From: Natranaerofaba carboxydovora
GTDB lineage: Bacteria > Bacillota > Natranaerobiia > Natranaerobiales > Natranaerofabaceae
Assembly (NCBI RefSeq): GCF_022539405.1
Contig: NZ_CP054394.1
Span: forward strand, 2,501 to 66,500
DNA: 64,000 nt
Reading direction: 5' to 3'
Position 1 is the first letter of the stretch. Every line of letters starts with the position of its first letter. The notes under the pieces are model-generated. The model saw nothing but the letters and a program-made list of their open reading frames with translations, did no database searches and was not told the origin of the DNA. Below, piece by piece: positions 1-10,613 of this stretch. The position numbers were made by a program, and so were the translations under genes.

Positions 1-2661
<2,661 letters not shown>

Positions 2662-2712
2662 ACCGGTTCAAATTTGGATCTACACTATGTGCAGCTTTCA
2701 GAGAATAAATGT

Positions 2713-2832
2713 GGCTGTATCTAGTTCAATTTAAAAATCAAGCGGCTTTTATTGATACATCTAAGGCTCATACCTTCGCCAAGATGTATTAGCAAAAAAC
2801 CCTAAAGATTTTAAATTGAACTAGATACAGCC
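2713..2832. repeat. 24-bp perfect inverted repeat in the 23S-5S spacer
   Basis: The arms at 2713-2736 and 2809-2832 (starting GGCTGTATCTAGTTC) are exact reverse complements. Between them an inner stem pairs ATACATCT (2755-2762) with AGATGTAT (2782-2789). The RNA would fold into one long branched or extended hairpin within the rRNA transcript. It could be a processing signal, a small insertion with inverted ends, or an rRNA-operon stem. It lies wholly 3' of 23S, so it is not the usual stem that joins both flanks of 23S. Confidence 0.85.
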
Positions 2833-2888
2833 TGAAAAAAAGCCAAAAACAAGACAATGTAATATTGATATGACCTTTGAATCTAAGG

Positions 2889-3006
2889 GTCCGGTGAAAA
2901 TAGCGGAGGAGACACACCTGTTCCCATTTCGAACACAGAAGTTAAGCCCTCCTGCGCCTATGGTACTGGGAGCGAGAGCTCCCGGGAGAGTAGGTCTTTG
3001 CCGGAC
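2889..3006 (+). rRNA. rrf: 5S ribosomal RNA
   Basis: The sequence shows the 5S signature with loop segments CCCATTTCGAACACAGAAG and TTAAGCCCTCC, and a closing stem GTCCGG/CCGGAC. The flanks extend this stem to about 10 bp (AAGGGTCCGG at 2885-2894 with CCGGACCCTT at 3001-3010), likely a processing stem. It follows 23S by about 230 bases in the same direction, the normal order of a bacterial rRNA operon. No tRNA follows before the next protein gene. Confidence 0.97.
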
Positions 3007-3175
3007 CCTTTAGTTATTTCTGAGATTTTGTTATTGATTAAATTCTTAAACCATCAAATATAAGTAGTTAAATAAGAATATTAGTTAAAGGGTTAAAGTG
3101 GCGGAAGGTAGAAGACTATTAAGGGTATTAGTTAAAGCTGTTGAAATAATAGAATCTAATTGGAGGAATCCTGTT

Positions 3176-3877
3176 ATGTCACTCTATTTTAATAAAAAAG
3201 ATAGTGCGGTTTTGGTTATTGATCTGCAAAAATCAGTTAGTTCTGATAAAGATTCTTGGGCTGTTGAAGATTATGATACAGTGCTAAAAAATGCAGAGAC
3301 TTGTATAGATGCTTGCAGAGAGGCTGACATTCCTATCATTTATGCAGCCTATGAGTTAGATCCAAATGGAATGGATAAGATGAAATACGAGCCTGTAGAT
3401 AGCACTGGACGTCCCCTTCACAGTGTACGTGGAGACAAGGAAACAGAAATATGTGATGAAGTTAAGCCTGAAATAGACGATGTTATTTTTACAAAACAGA
3501 AATTTTCTGCCTGGTATGGTACCAAACTAGATATTATTTTAAGTAACTTGGGTATAAACCATCTTATAGTATTTGGCATTTGGACAGAGGCCTGTTTAGA
3601 GACAACTGTGTGGGATGCAATCTGGAGAGATTATCAAATTACTTTGGTTAAGGATGCATGTGGTTCTGCGACTAATGATATGCACAAAATTGCTGTACTA
3701 GATATGGCAAACTGGCTTTATGGTGGCTCAATTATTAATTCTACAGAACTTTCTAAAGCTCTTAATGGGCAGGATTATAAAGTGTGGCATTTTGAAAAGC
3801 CGGCCCAGTTTTTGTATACTCTTGATACCGTTAACTCGATGTACAAATCCTTGGATGACAGAATTAGTTTCCAATGA
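3176..3877 (+). CDS. isochorismatase-family cysteine hydrolase
   Basis: A 233-residue cytoplasmic hydrolase of the isochorismatase/nicotinamidase superfamily. The family triad is visible: Asp16 in VIDLQ, Lys107 in FTKQKFSAW and the nucleophile Cys140 in WTEACLETT. The start chosen is ATG 3176, preceded by TGGAGG at a good distance; an in-frame GTG at 3098 would add 26 residues of poor character and has no ribosome binding site. Substrates of this family include nicotinamide, isochorismate, N-carbamoyl compounds and ureides, and the exact one cannot be read from sequence. The 3' end overlaps the convergent aspartate dehydrogenase gene by 14 bases. Both families can touch NAD metabolism, but that link is only suggestive. 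Confidence 0.9.
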   Translation: MSLYFNKKDSAVLVIDLQKSVSSDKDSWAVEDYDTVLKNAETCIDACREADIPIIYAAYELDPNGMDKMKYEPVDSTGRPLHSVRGDKETEICDEVKPEIDDVIFTKQKFSAWYGTKLDIILSNLGINHLIVFGIWTEACLETTVWDAIWRDYQITLVKDACGSATNDMHKIAVLDMANWLYGGSIINSTELSKALNGQDYKVWHFEKPAQFLYTLDTVNSMYKSLDDRISFQ

Positions 3878-4655
3878 TTATATTACTTGACAAATTATCA
3901 AGAGCAGATATTACGCTAAGACAAGCTAAATGGCTTGTCTTATTATTCTGTGGGCTTGGGAGATTGGATATTTTTAATGTACAACTCCCGAACTGGCCTG
4001 AGATATCTACTTCATGAATGTTGTTTTTTACATTTGGGTCACAGATTACTTTTACCTTTGTTTTGTCAGGTCCTAGGCCGGCAAGGGACAAAATAGCTGC
4101 TACATTAACATTTGCCGGATAAGCCTTAACTGCTTCTCTAGCACTTCCATTGAACACTACTTTTTCCTTTGCTTCTTTTGCTGAAGATTCAACATCTAAG
4201 CTTTTTGGTGGTTTTCTTGTTGTAAGTTTAACAGAGTTTAGACCTGTTAACTTTGCTGTTTTTATAAGGTCTATCCCTCCAATAGCCCCGGAAGGGATAT
4301 AGATCTTAGAGTTATTTTTATTGCTTATGTCTTTTAGGTTAGAGTAGAGCTTATCATCAGTTAAAGCTCCAACGCTCATAATGAGTAGGTCAATATTGTT
4401 ATTTAGGATAATTTCAGAATATTTATAGACAGCATTTTGTGAAGCTGCTTCTACTACTAGATCAAGGGGTATTTTTGTAAAGTTATAAATTTCTGAGGTT
4501 GCAGAACAGCTATGCTTGTCTGCAAGTTTTTTGGCTCCTTCTAAGTTGTGGTCTCCAATGATTTTTAAATTTAACCCCGAAATTCCCCCGTTTATAATTG
4601 CATCCGATAATGTTTGTCCAATAGAACCTGCACCAATTAATCCTACTTCTATCAC
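3864..4655 (-). CDS. nadX: aspartate dehydrogenase
   Basis: A 263-residue NAD(P)-dependent aspartate dehydrogenase (EC 1.4.1.21), which turns L-aspartate into iminoaspartate, a precursor for quinolinate and NAD. The Rossmann motif GAGSIG is at residues 8-13. Family segments follow: VVEAASQNAV, IYIPSGAIGGID, the FNGSAREAVKAYPANVNVAA block and the closing HEVDISGQFG. The length matches the family. The start ATG lies just after AGGTGAAG and below a well-formed promoter. No nadA or nadC is adjacent, so the biosynthetic role is inferred from family only. Confidence 0.85.
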   Translation of the reverse strand: MIEVGLIGAGSIGQTLSDAIINGGISGLNLKIIGDHNLEGAKKLADKHSCSATSEIYNFTKIPLDLVVEAASQNAVYKYSEIILNNNIDLLIMSVGALTDDKLYSNLKDISNKNNSKIYIPSGAIGGIDLIKTAKLTGLNSVKLTTRKPPKSLDVESSAKEAKEKVVFNGSAREAVKAYPANVNVAAILSLAGLGPDKTKVKVICDPNVKNNIHEVDISGQFGSCTLKISNLPSPQNNKTSHLACLSVISALDNLSSNIIIGN

Positions 4656-4699
4656 GTAACTTCACCTCAACTTAAATAAGTAATTATCAATTAAAAAAG

Positions 4700-4728
4700 A
4701 TTATCTCACTGCCATTCTGTAATGTCAA
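4700..4728 (-). promoter_or_regulatory. sigma-A-type promoter with overlapping dyad, for aspartate dehydrogenase
   Basis: On the minus strand TTGACA (4728-4723) is followed after exactly 17 bases by GATAAT (4705-4700), about 45 bases before the aspartate dehydrogenase start. The -35 hexamer is half of a perfect 7-3-7 palindrome, TGTCAAG-TGT-CTTGACA (4723-4739), which could be an operator. Confidence 0.75.
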
Positions 4729-4750
4729 GTGTCTTGACACTAGTGTAAAT

Positions 4751-4788
4751 AAAAAAAGTCACAGTTTGATAAAGGCTGCGACTTTTGT
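4751..4788 (-). terminator. intrinsic terminator after the ABC/GntR operon
   Basis: On the minus strand a stem of AAAAGTCGCAG with CTGTGACTTTT (arms 4776-4786 and 4754-4764) ends in a run of Ts. It lies about 25 bases after the stop of the permease gene. Confidence 0.8.
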
Positions 4789-4810
4789 AGGGAGATCTCT
4801 AATTTTAAAT

Positions 4811-6763
4811 TTATAACCCTAATTGGTTCAAATTATCTTCTAGTTCAGATGAAATGTTATCATCGATAAGAAGTCTATCCTGAAAATATGGATGCCTCTC
4901 ATCTTGATAAAGTCCTACAAATACGTATTCGCCGTCTGACTTCTCATCTTGATGGCGAAGAAGTGAAAGAATTTCTTCAATCACTTGAGGGTCTCTTATT
5001 TCTACCTGTTTTTGTTCTAGGTCTGGAGATCTGCGTGTATTTTCTAAAACCACATAGTTTATATCATCGGGTGAGACGACGAATCTTTCGTAATAATTAT
5101 TTTCTTCTAGCCACTTAAAGATAGAATTATAACTTTCTTTTAGGCTGAGCCGAGTTGGGGTCCCATCTGGTTTTGTAATTGTGGCATAAATATATTCTCT
5201 ACCACTATCTATCAGGTCTTCATAAGATAGTCCTTTTATTTCTTCTTGTAAAAGGGTTGCAAATTCTTCTGTTTCTTCATCATCCAAAAATAAAGTTTTC
5301 TCATCAGGGGCCCTTGTATCTCTAAGTTCAATTCTGTTTATGTGGGCAGGGTCTTGTTCTAACATTGGATACCTGTTTATTTTGTATTCCATGGACTCGT
5401 AAATTGGTTTTAGTAATGAAGCATGCCTTTGGTCGTCTATTCTATATTCCCTGATTAGATGACTTCCATCCTCTAAGGTGTAGATAATATGCCTGTAACC
5501 TCCTGAATCGGTTTTTCCTTCTTCTATCAATTCCTTATGGAGGTTAATGATATTATCAATATTTTCTTTTTCTTTATATAAGTTTTGAAAATCCTTTGAC
5601 TGCTCTTTTTTTACATCTTGAAAGTGATGTAGGCCATGACCAAAATAAACTGACTTTACTTCTTCTGGCTCTGGCACTCTACCTACAAAACCAATTACGT
5701 CAGCTTGAATACCAGTAAATGCTAATAAAACTATCACAATATAGACCAAATAACCTTTGTAAGCACTTGATACTTTATAAGATTTTTGGATTAACATCTC
5801 CGCTATGAAATAACCAAGTAATGAACTAAATATATAGCCAAAGAATACGGTTATGAAACCTCCTGTGGAAATGCTTGTAAAATAAGCCCCGCCAAGAAGC
5901 ATTGAGCATAAGGTTACACCGTATTTGAAAATTGGTTTTACAACCTGAAAAGATATGACATCTCCTGCCACTTCAATATTTCTGAATTTATAGCTGTAAT
6001 ATGAACCTATAAAGAAAATTGTTGTAAAAATCAAATACCAAATAATTAATTCATTCAGGTCTTTACTACTAGTAATGGCGGCAAATGGTATATTTTCTAA
6101 AAAAGAAGGTTCATTTAGTGAACTTCGACTATAGCCGTGAAGTATATGGGTTATATTAGCCTGAAATAGAATGAAAACACCCAAAGGAAGCAGGTGTAAT
6201 ATATAATTAAAAGCTAGTTGAGCGATTGAATTTCCTGTAAACATTCCTATAAAGACTGAAAAGTTATACATTAAAAGTAGAAAGAGTAGACTATACCCTG
6301 CCCAGCTAAATACATCTGAGCTTGAGTAAATTTCACCCAGGCTTGTAGTTGCCTGAAAGATAAGCAAAAAGATTCCATTAAAAATTATGGGAAATGCTAT
6401 TAATACAAGGCCAGAGAAAGCCTGGTTGAAAAAAATGTCCTTTCTTGTAAAAGGTAGACTATGAATCATTGAAGCAGCATAGCCCTGCTGTAAATAGCGA
6501 AAAACTAATACACCAACAATCACAGGCACTATAAAAATAAGTAGAATTTGAATTTGGTTTTGGGATAAGGTTAGATCTAGGGAGCCTTGAATATTTCTTC
6601 TTACCCATTCTTCATGTATAACATCTAACTGCATTATAAGTCTTAAGGGAAGTGCGAAAAACAGTAGTATAGTATATAGTGCACTGACCCACCAAAAACG
6701 TTTTAGATTACTTGTTATAAGCCCTTTATTAAACGAATTATATAATGACGTTTTGTGCTTCAT
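4811..6763 (-). CDS. ABC transporter permease with C-terminal soluble domain (YtrC/D-like)
   Basis: A 650-residue membrane protein. The first ~370 residues contain about eight hydrophobic helices, including the conserved GYAASMIHSLPFTRKDIF loop typical of the clostridial and bacillar YtrB-partner permeases. The last ~280 residues form a hydrophilic domain (DUF6449-like by recollection) with alternating acidic strands. The gene overlaps the upstream ATPase gene by 26 bases, so the two are translationally linked parts of one transporter. Substrate is unknown; related bacillar systems respond to cell-envelope stress or acetoin. It is the third gene of a GntR-ATPase-permease operon. Confidence 0.85.
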   Translation of the reverse strand: MKHKTSLYNSFNKGLITSNLKRFWWVSALYTILLFFALPLRLIMQLDVIHEEWVRRNIQGSLDLTLSQNQIQILLIFIVPVIVGVLVFRYLQQGYAASMIHSLPFTRKDIFFNQAFSGLVLIAFPIIFNGIFLLIFQATTSLGEIYSSSDVFSWAGYSLLFLLLMYNFSVFIGMFTGNSIAQLAFNYILHLLPLGVFILFQANITHILHGYSRSSLNEPSFLENIPFAAITSSKDLNELIIWYLIFTTIFFIGSYYSYKFRNIEVAGDVISFQVVKPIFKYGVTLCSMLLGGAYFTSISTGGFITVFFGYIFSSLLGYFIAEMLIQKSYKVSSAYKGYLVYIVIVLLAFTGIQADVIGFVGRVPEPEEVKSVYFGHGLHHFQDVKKEQSKDFQNLYKEKENIDNIINLHKELIEEGKTDSGGYRHIIYTLEDGSHLIREYRIDDQRHASLLKPIYESMEYKINRYPMLEQDPAHINRIELRDTRAPDEKTLFLDDEETEEFATLLQEEIKGLSYEDLIDSGREYIYATITKPDGTPTRLSLKESYNSIFKWLEENNYYERFVVSPDDINYVVLENTRRSPDLEQKQVEIRDPQVIEEILSLLRHQDEKSDGEYVFVGLYQDERHPYFQDRLLIDDNISSELEDNLNQLGL

Positions 6764-7637
6764 AACCCATTCCTCCTAACTCATAGATGAAGATTTCTTC
6801 AAGGGTAAGGGGGAGGACATCAAGGACGATGGGATTGGTGCTATTTAAGTTAGAGAGGACATCTTCTTTGTTTCCCCTTACAATAAGCATAGTAACGCTG
6901 CCGTTTTTGGAATTGTGTAATACCTCAAATCCGTCTAAAAATATTTCGGGTACTTCACCTTTATAAGCTACCTGGATTTTGTGGATGTCGGATTTAAGGT
7001 TGTCTAATTCTCTTTGAACTACAATCTTTCCATTGTGAATAATCCCGATATGATCGCAGACATCTTCAAGCTCTCGCAAATTATGTGAAGATACAAGGAT
7101 TGTGGTGTTTCTTTCGGCAACATCCTGCAGCATTAGGTTCCATACTTTTTTTCGCATGACAGGATCAAGGCCGTCGACGGGCTCGTCTAATATCATTACG
7201 GCGGGCATAGTGGATATACCTAACCAAAAAGCTACCTGTTTTTGCATGCCTTTTGATAGCTTGGTGATTCTCTTCTTGATATCTATGGGGAAATAATCCC
7301 TTAACCTTTGAAATCTATTTTCATTCCAGCAAGGATAGATGCTCTTATAATAATATGCTGCTTCTTTGATACTGTACTGAGAGAAAAAGTATAAGTCGTC
7401 TGGAATATATATTAAGGACGATTTAATTTTAGGATTTTCAAAGACAGGTTCTCCTGCTATTTTTACTTCCCCTTTATCCTGGCGATATACCCCTACAAGA
7501 TGTTTTATAAGGGTGGTCTTCCCGGATCCGTTAGGCCCTAAAAGACCGTAGACAGATGACTTTTTAACTGTAATACTTAGATTATCAAGTGCATTAAAAT
7601 CTCCAAAATTTTTAGTTAAGTTTGTAACTTCAATCAT
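6738..7637 (-). CDS. ABC transporter ATP-binding protein (YtrB-like)
   Basis: A 299-residue ATPase. Walker A is GPNGSGKTT near residue 34, the signature is LSKGMQKQ near 127, and Walker B is VMILDEPVDGLDP near 147, followed by the H-loop in LVSSHNLRELED. The C-terminal ~80 residues form the extra domain common in drug and lantibiotic-type exporters. It overlaps the GntR gene upstream by 8 bases and the permease gene downstream by 26 bases, so the three are one operon. The direction of transport is probably export, by family analogy. Confidence 0.93.
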   Translation of the reverse strand: MIEVTNLTKNFGDFNALDNLSITVKKSSVYGLLGPNGSGKTTLIKHLVGVYRQDKGEVKIAGEPVFENPKIKSSLIYIPDDLYFFSQYSIKEAAYYYKSIYPCWNENRFQRLRDYFPIDIKKRITKLSKGMQKQVAFWLGISTMPAVMILDEPVDGLDPVMRKKVWNLMLQDVAERNTTILVSSHNLRELEDVCDHIGIIHNGKIVVQRELDNLKSDIHKIQVAYKGEVPEIFLDGFEVLHNSKNGSVTMLIVRGNKEDVLSNLNSTNPIVLDVLPLTLEEIFIYELGGMGYEAQNVII

Positions 7638-8013
7638 CTAATGCCCCCCTTTGTTGATAGACCTCTTCAATATATTGATGTAGCTCCTCTTTTGGTACGT
7701 TTAAGTATATTAGTTCTAGCGCAGTTTTTTTGAATTCTGTTAAAAGCTCATTCTTTCTTGCGAGGTTTGAAGTTTCATTTAAGGGAGTTACAAAACTACC
7801 CTTGCCGCGGATTGAGTAGATAAACCCTTCTGTTTCTAAATCTTTATAAGCTTTTTGTATTGTGTTGGGATTTATAGTAAGCATCCCGGCAAGCTCACGG
7901 ACAGAAGGTATCCTCTCGTCGGGTTTTAAGGCGCCGCGTATGATCAAAAACTTTAGCTTTTCTTTGATCTGTTCGTATAGTGGGCGACCGTCTGTTAAGT
8001 CAAGTTGGATCAT
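7630..8013 (-). CDS. GntR-family regulator of the YtrA type
   Basis: A 127-residue repressor with an N-terminal winged helix-turn-helix (LYEQIKEKLKFLIIRGAL, then SVRELAGMLTINPNTIQKAY) and only a short C-terminal dimerisation arm. This is the size and layout of the YtrA subfamily, which controls the ABC operon it leads. Direct repeats of TACAC overlap its own promoter, so autorepression is likely. The gene is first in the operon and overlaps the ATPase gene by 8 bases. Confidence 0.9.
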   Translation of the reverse strand: MIQLDLTDGRPLYEQIKEKLKFLIIRGALKPDERIPSVRELAGMLTINPNTIQKAYKDLETEGFIYSIRGKGSFVTPLNETSNLARKNELLTEFKKTALELIYLNVPKEELHQYIEEVYQQRGALDD

Positions 8014-8044
8014 GTTAACCTCCTGACTGTATTATTTATACTAA

Positions 8045-8089
8045 TACACTTATTACACTTAGAATACACCAGGTCTTATAATAAGTCAA
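8045..8089 (-). promoter_or_regulatory. promoter of the GntR-ABC operon with repeated TACAC operator motifs
   Basis: On the minus strand TTGACT (8089-8084) and TATTCT (8066-8061) are 17 bases apart. Plus-strand TACAC motifs at 8045-8049, 8054-8058 and 8065-8069 lie 9 and 11 bases apart, over and just after the -10 box. YtrA-type repressors bind GTGTA/TACAC sequences, so these are the expected operator, though here in direct order. Confidence 0.65.
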
Positions 8090-8090
8090 T

Positions 8091-8115
8091 AAAAAAATTC
8101 TCCGTTATGGAGAAT
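8091..8115 (-). terminator. intrinsic terminator after the hemerythrin-like gene
   Basis: On the minus strand ATTCTCC (8115-8109) pairs with GGAGAAT (8103-8097) and is followed by seven Ts. It abuts the -35 box of the next operon, so the two transcription units are packed end to start. Confidence 0.8.
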
Positions 8116-8168
8116 ATAATTAGAGGATAATAAAAGGTGAATAATTATGCTGTTAGTGCGTTTTTAAT

Positions 8169-8717
8169 TTATATTTTTTGCTTTAGATTCTCAAGGAGTT
8201 TGATGTATTTATCTCTATTTGCTTGATTTTCAGAACTGTTTTCAAATTTATCAACCTGATTATTAAATTCTTCCAACTTATTTGGTCCTAATGTATTTTT
8301 AGAATGTTTAAATAAAGCATTATCTTCTTTATCAATATGACGCACTAATAAGTTTGTATATCCTACTGCATTACCTATAATGTCTAGCTTAGCAGCTTTA
8401 TTTCCTTTGTTATATTCATCAAGGGCCTTTTCTAAATCCTGTAGAAGCAACCTTCCCCAGTTATGTTCTATTTCCATTGCATTTATCAAATTCTTTTCTA
8501 AATCTCCACCAGCTTCTTTTAGATAATCAAACAGAATCTCCTCTTCTTTGCCATGGTGGTGTTTGTCTGCATAATTTCTAAAAAATATTAAGGCATTGTT
8601 AAAAAAACTGGTGTCAACAAAATTTTCATCAACTATTTTTAAACACGCCTTTCTAGTAAGTTCTATCCCTTCCTTGATATATTCGTGTTCTTTAACCATC
8701 AAGTCAATGCCATCCAT
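8169..8717 (-). CDS. hemerythrin HHE-domain protein
   Basis: A 182-residue helical protein with the HHE iron-ligand pattern: His in KEHEYIKEG, His-His-His-x-x-Glu-Glu in the DKHHHGKEEEILF segment, His in EIEHNWGR, and His/Asp/Glu in RHIDKEDNALF. Such proteins bind a di-iron centre and usually sense or store oxygen, or act in nitrosative or iron stress. ATG 8717 is preferred because AAGGGG lies eight bases upstream; an in-frame GTG at 8726 overlaps that site. It is a single-gene unit ended by its own terminator. Confidence 0.88.
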   Translation of the reverse strand: MDGIDLMVKEHEYIKEGIELTRKACLKIVDENFVDTSFFNNALIFFRNYADKHHHGKEEEILFDYLKEAGGDLEKNLINAMEIEHNWGRLLLQDLEKALDEYNKGNKAAKLDIIGNAVGYTNLLVRHIDKEDNALFKHSKNTLGPNKLEEFNNQVDKFENSSENQANRDKYIKLLENLKQKI

Positions 8718-8853
8718 GAAAATCACCCCTTAAATTATTTATAAATCTCTGAAATTATCTAAATCCGTTTAACATATCTCAAAATGCTTATGTGAAGTAC
8801 CGCTAAGTAATAAGCTTTCATAATATAAAGAAACTTAAAGAGGAGGAATTGTC

Positions 8854-9141
8854 ATGTCATATTGGAAAAAGCCTAATTCTAATATTGAACACAACCATCA
8901 CCCCGATCCACCCCAAAATGATTGTCCAAGGGAACCAGGTACTTTAATTCGCATTTATATTCCTGCGGGAGCTGAAATAGATCTTGGACCACTTAGAATA
9001 AGCTCTCCCGATGGGATTTGCCTGATTATAAGTATACCCTTTCTTGGCGAACTGACTGGATTAAATATTAACGAAATAATGGATGCAATTCAAAACGCGG
9101 GCGGTAGTGTTCAAGTTGAAAAAACAGAAAACCAAGGTTAA
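8854..9141 (+). CDS. small hypothetical protein
   Basis: A 95-residue protein of no family I recognise. It has a strong ribosome binding site (AGAGGAGGAATTGTC before ATG 8854) and its own terminator, so it is very likely translated. The first ~28 residues are rich in His, Pro and Asn (HNHHPDPPQND). The rest looks like a small beta-rich domain (LIRIYIPAGAEIDLGP) followed by a helix (GLNINEIMDAIQNAGG). There is no signal peptide and no membrane segment. Confidence 0.75.
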   Translation: MSYWKKPNSNIEHNHHPDPPQNDCPREPGTLIRIYIPAGAEIDLGPLRISSPDGICLIISIPFLGELTGLNINEIMDAIQNAGGSVQVEKTENQG

Positions 9142-9169
9142 GGTATAAAAATTATTGTTGTTATTTTTG

Positions 9170-9198
9170 CCGGGGGACTATAAGTTTCCCGGTTTTTT
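9170..9198 (+). terminator. intrinsic terminator of the 8854 gene
   Basis: CCGGGGGACT pairs with AGTTTCCCGG through G-T wobbles in the middle, followed by six Ts at 9193-9198. It ends the small hypothetical gene and argues against an open frame that would start at 9155. Confidence 0.8.
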
Positions 9199-9504
9199 GT
9201 ATTATAACCTGCTAAATAAAATAAATGTAAATGTCTTCGGCAATATTAAAAATAAAAAAGATCTTGTATTTAACAGTATTAATAGCAAACCAATGGTTAT
9301 GGTTTATTTTATGACTTCATCTGTCTCAGGGTCTTTAGTTGTAAATAAGATAACATCAAGCGGCAAACTTAATACTCCACGAACACAGAGAGCTTTTTGG
9401 GCAATATTAAAATAAACTAAAAATAAAAGTATTGAAGTATTGCAGAATAATCTTAAAGTCTTTATTAAATAATAAAAAAAAACAATATGAGGAGGTTTAA
9501 TAAA
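9199..9504. other. intergenic stretch with a possible minus-strand gene remnant
   Basis: No convincing gene. On the minus strand an open frame ending at a TAA at 9304-9306 reads KALCVRGVLSLPLDVILF then TTKDPETDEVIK, which has the feel of a protein C-terminus, but the frame has no start codon or ribosome binding site before the next gene. The short motif GGCAATATTAAAA occurs twice (near 9239 and 9400). This may be a relic. Confidence 0.2.
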
Positions 9505-9816
9505 ATGGCAGTACTAGAAATTAGCATTTTACCCCTTGGAACTGATTCTCCAAGTATTAGCAGTTACATACAAGATGCAGTTAGAGAAGTTGATAGAAAT
9601 GGTTTTAAGTACACTATCACACCTACTGCTACTGTGATAGAGGGTGATGTGGATACCTTGATGGAGATATCAAAAACTCTTCATAAAAAGACTCTTGAAA
9701 GAAGTGATAGAGTAGTAACGAATATTCAAATAGATGATAGAACTGACAAAGATGTTACCATTGACCATTTAGTAGAAACAGCCAAACTTGGAGAATTAAC
9801 AGGTTCTAATACTTAG
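9505..9816 (+). CDS. thiamine-binding protein, MTH1187/YkoF-like family
   Basis: A 103-residue protein of the MTH1187 (DUF77) family, small ferredoxin-fold proteins that bind thiamine or its pyrimidine precursor. The family opening VLEISILPLGTDSPSISSYI is present, as are the central TPTATVIEGDVDTLMEI segment and the C-terminal RVVTNIQIDDRTDK. ATG 9505 follows ATGAGGAGGT; an upstream ATG at 9487 overlaps that site and is unlikely. The gene converges with the iron-sulfur protein gene and overlaps it by four bases. No thiamine transport gene is next to it. Confidence 0.85.
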   Translation: MAVLEISILPLGTDSPSISSYIQDAVREVDRNGFKYTITPTATVIEGDVDTLMEISKTLHKKTLERSDRVVTNIQIDDRTDKDVTIDHLVETAKLGELTGSNT

Positions 9817-10592
9817 TCAGGGCAGCTAATCTGACAGTTCCAGCAATAATAATAACAGCCAGTCATGAAATTTTGCCAGAGTTCTCTTGTAGTACCATCT
9901 CTAAGAAGATTCTTTCTTTTGTCTGGATTAGAATTTATAATATTTTCCATTTGGTCAGAATATTTTCTAAGTCCATAAGCAAAGATATAATCTCCACATA
10001 ATTTTTTGTTGGTAGAATAATCGCTTAAAGCTTCTTTTGGACAATTTTTCTGGCAATTAGTGCAAGAATTACATTTTGGATGTGTTAACAATTCTCTATT
10101 TTCACTTTTAGTATTGATGGGGGGATGTTCTGTAAGTAGTCCTCCTATTCTTATTCTAGGGCCAAAAGGTTCTGTTATTAACAGATTGTTTTTACCGATT
10201 TTTCCAAGTCCTGAAGCTACTGACGCTGTTCTCCAGCAGATTTCTCCTTTCATTCCCTTTCTTTCGCTCATCACGTCTAAAGGGATAAAAGCCGGGACAG
10301 CAGCGGCATTGTAGTCCTCAAATTCCAATTCTCTTGTTAGCTTCATCGAAATATCTCTTACTCTTTCATAGGTATAAATGGTATCGTACTGTTTAACCTG
10401 ATTATTATCCGAAATAAGGGCCCCCTTGCTGTGAGAAGCTATAACCACTATAAGTGATCTTGCGGAAGGTAATATTTTGTTTATATTATCCTGAAAACTA
10501 TCTAAAAGAGGGTTATCTATTGAACATACACCTACTAGAAGGTCTTTTTCGTTATTTGTATCCTCTAATAAATTACTTAATAAATTTGTCAC
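9813..10592 (-). CDS. QueG-like double 4Fe-4S cluster protein
   Basis: A 259-residue protein related to the iron-sulfur part of epoxyqueuosine reductase. One cluster motif is CNSCTNCQKNCP and a second set of cysteines is in CYYYCWNCQISCPD at the very C-terminus. The upstream half has the family segments RSLIVVIASHSKG and ICWRTASVASGLGKIGKNNL. It is much shorter than QueG (about 380 residues) and lacks the HEAT-like tail, so it is more likely one of the many uncharacterised QueG paralogues of anaerobes than the tRNA-modifying enzyme. True QueG uses cobalamin, but binding here is unproven. Confidence 0.8.
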   Translation of the reverse strand: MTNLLSNLLEDTNNEKDLLVGVCSIDNPLLDSFQDNINKILPSARSLIVVIASHSKGALISDNNQVKQYDTIYTYERVRDISMKLTRELEFEDYNAAAVPAFIPLDVMSERKGMKGEICWRTASVASGLGKIGKNNLLITEPFGPRIRIGGLLTEHPPINTKSENRELLTHPKCNSCTNCQKNCPKEALSDYSTNKKLCGDYIFAYGLRKYSDQMENIINSNPDKRKNLLRDGTTRELWQNFMTGCYYYCWNCQISCPD

Positions 10593-10613
10593 CCTAACAC
10601 TCCTTTATAAAAA

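Noticed and set aside
3007-3175. tRNA genes after 5S rRNA
   Set aside because: No cloverleaf with a TTCRANNC arm could be found there or elsewhere in the window.
9155-9415. 86-codon plus-strand frame
   Set aside because: Its beginning runs through the terminator of the 8854 gene, and the codon pattern is poor; the opposite strand looks more protein-like.
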